From contig JAHEOB010000033.1 of assembly GCA_018610095.1 (NCBI GenBank), forward strand, positions 1-7,000: 7,000 nt of DNA, written 5' to 3'. Made by a program: the position numbers and the translations under genes. The notes under the pieces were generated by a model. That model made no database searches. It had not been told where the DNA came from and saw only the letters and a list, made by a program, of their open reading frames with translations. Origin of the DNA: Halothece sp. MAG (GTDB lineage Bacteria > Cyanobacteriota > Cyanobacteriia > Cyanobacteriales > Rubidibacteraceae). Shown here in pieces: positions 6,399-7,000 of the stretch. Positions within the stretch are counted from its first letter, which is position 1. Every line of letters begins with the position of its first letter.

Positions 6399-7000
6399 AT
6401 GAAAGCTATGATTTTGGCAGCAGGAAAAGGAACTCGTGTCCGCCCGATCACCTATACCATTCCCAAACCATTAATTCCGATTTTACAAAAACCAGTGATG
6501 GAATATTTATTAGAACTATTACGGCAACATGGCTTTAATCAAATTATGGTCAATGTTAGCCATTTGGCTCATGAAATTGAAAGCTATTTTCGGGATGGTC
6601 AACGGTTTGGGGTTGATATTGCTTATTCTTTTGAAGGAAGTATTGTTGATGGAGAATTAGTTGGAGAAGCCTTGGGATCGGCAGGTGGAATTCGGCGCGT
6701 TCAAGATTTTAATCGCTTTTTTGATGATACATTTATTGTTCTATGTGGTGATGCCCTCATTGATCTAGACTTAACCAGTGCTGTCCAAGAACATAAAGAA
6801 AAAGGCGCGATCGCGAGCATTGTTACCAAAGACGTTCCAAAAGATAAAGTGTCTAGTTATGGCGTCGTCGTTACTGACGAAAATAATCAGATTACTGCGT
6901 TTCAAGAAAAACCGTCAGTAGAAGAAGCTCTCAGTACAAAAATTAATACAGGGATTTATATTTTAGAACCAGAAGTCATTGATTATATTCCCTCGAATCA
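6399..7000 (+). CDS. cugP: NDP-sugar pyrophosphorylase, probably UDP-glucose pyrophosphorylase CugP (partial, 3' end missing)
   Basis: The first 200 residues of a nucleotidyltransferase that joins a sugar 1-phosphate to an NTP, releasing pyrophosphate. The fold signature is LAAGKGTRVRPIT (6-18) with the substrate-binding PKP (22-24). GEALGSAGG (89-97), CGDALIDLDL (116-125, with D118 as the expected metal ligand), FQEKP (168-172) and NTGIYI (183-188) follow in the usual order. The sequence resembles, from memory, the cyanobacterial group typified by Synechocystis Sll1558. That group was long annotated as mannose-1-phosphate guanylyltransferase and later described as the non-GalU UDP-glucose pyrophosphorylase CugP. 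UDP-glucose feeds glycolipid and exopolysaccharide synthesis. Substrate specificity cannot be read from this fragment, so GDP-mannose synthesis remains possible. The frame is open to the window edge; the family usually runs to about 390 residues. It is divergent from mrp. Confidence 0.85.
   Translation, partial: MKAMILAAGKGTRVRPITYTIPKPLIPILQKPVMEYLLELLRQHGFNQIMVNVSHLAHEIESYFRDGQRFGVDIAYSFEGSIVDGELVGEALGSAGGIRRVQDFNRFFDDTFIVLCGDALIDLDLTSAVQEHKEKGAIASIVTKDVPKDKVSSYGVVVTDENNQITAFQEKPSVEEALSTKINTGIYILEPEVIDYIPSN
6807..6814. repeat. HIP1 octamer
   Basis: Perfect GCGATCGC inside the cugP-like gene, encoding part of the KGAIAS segment (residues 135-140). Confidence 0.85.

Noticed and set aside
1..7000. 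Search for mobile elements, CRISPR arrays, toxin-antitoxin or defence genes
   Set aside because: No repeated units with regular spacing, transposase or integrase motifs, or terminal inverted repeats were seen. The tRNA-Pro 3' end is not duplicated nearby, so there is no sign of an integration site in use.

Overview
The window looks like ordinary cyanobacterial chromosome. The evidence is a ycf61-type RNA polymerase omega subunit, a DUF1818 protein (a family I know only from cyanobacteria), a CugP-like sugar nucleotidyltransferase, and four perfect copies of the HIP1 octamer GCGATCGC in 7 kb, where chance predicts about one per 65 kb. Base composition is moderately AT-rich. I cannot fix the genus; a unicellular chroococcalean type is only a guess.

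Layout, left to right. Positions 1-62 hold the last codons of an unidentified plus-strand gene, which ends at a compact hairpin (64-83) that also lies beyond the 3' end of the convergent alaS. alaS, for alanyl-tRNA synthetase, fills 99-2729 on the minus strand and carries all expected catalytic, editing and C-Ala motifs. A 154-181 bp divergent spacer follows, then two plus-strand genes: rpoZ (2911-3144) and a DUF1818 gene (3215-3601). tRNA-Pro(GGG) lies at 3626-3699, and its likely promoter starts inside the end of the DUF1818 gene. A hairpin separates it from the convergent pair rodA (3757-5061) and mrp (5069-6130). These two are read on the minus strand as mrp-rodA, 7 nt apart, so they are probably one transcript. 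A 268 bp divergent spacer with several short palindromes leads to a plus-strand NDP-sugar pyrophosphorylase, probably cugP, with a good ribosome-binding site; it runs off the right edge.

The genes are core housekeeping functions: tRNA charging (AlaRS and tRNA-Pro, with different amino acids), transcription (omega), Fe-S cluster carriage (Mrp), peptidoglycan polymerisation during elongation (RodA) and UDP-glucose supply (CugP). I see no insertion sequence, phage gene, CRISPR array, toxin-antitoxin pair or defence cassette, and no evidence of an undescribed system. The points most worth a second look are the Mrp that lacks the family's CxxC cluster-binding motif, the DUF1818 gene beside rpoZ (its family, as I recall, has a PC4/Whirly-like fold), the mrp-rodA coupling, and an extra hydrophobic segment pair in RodA.
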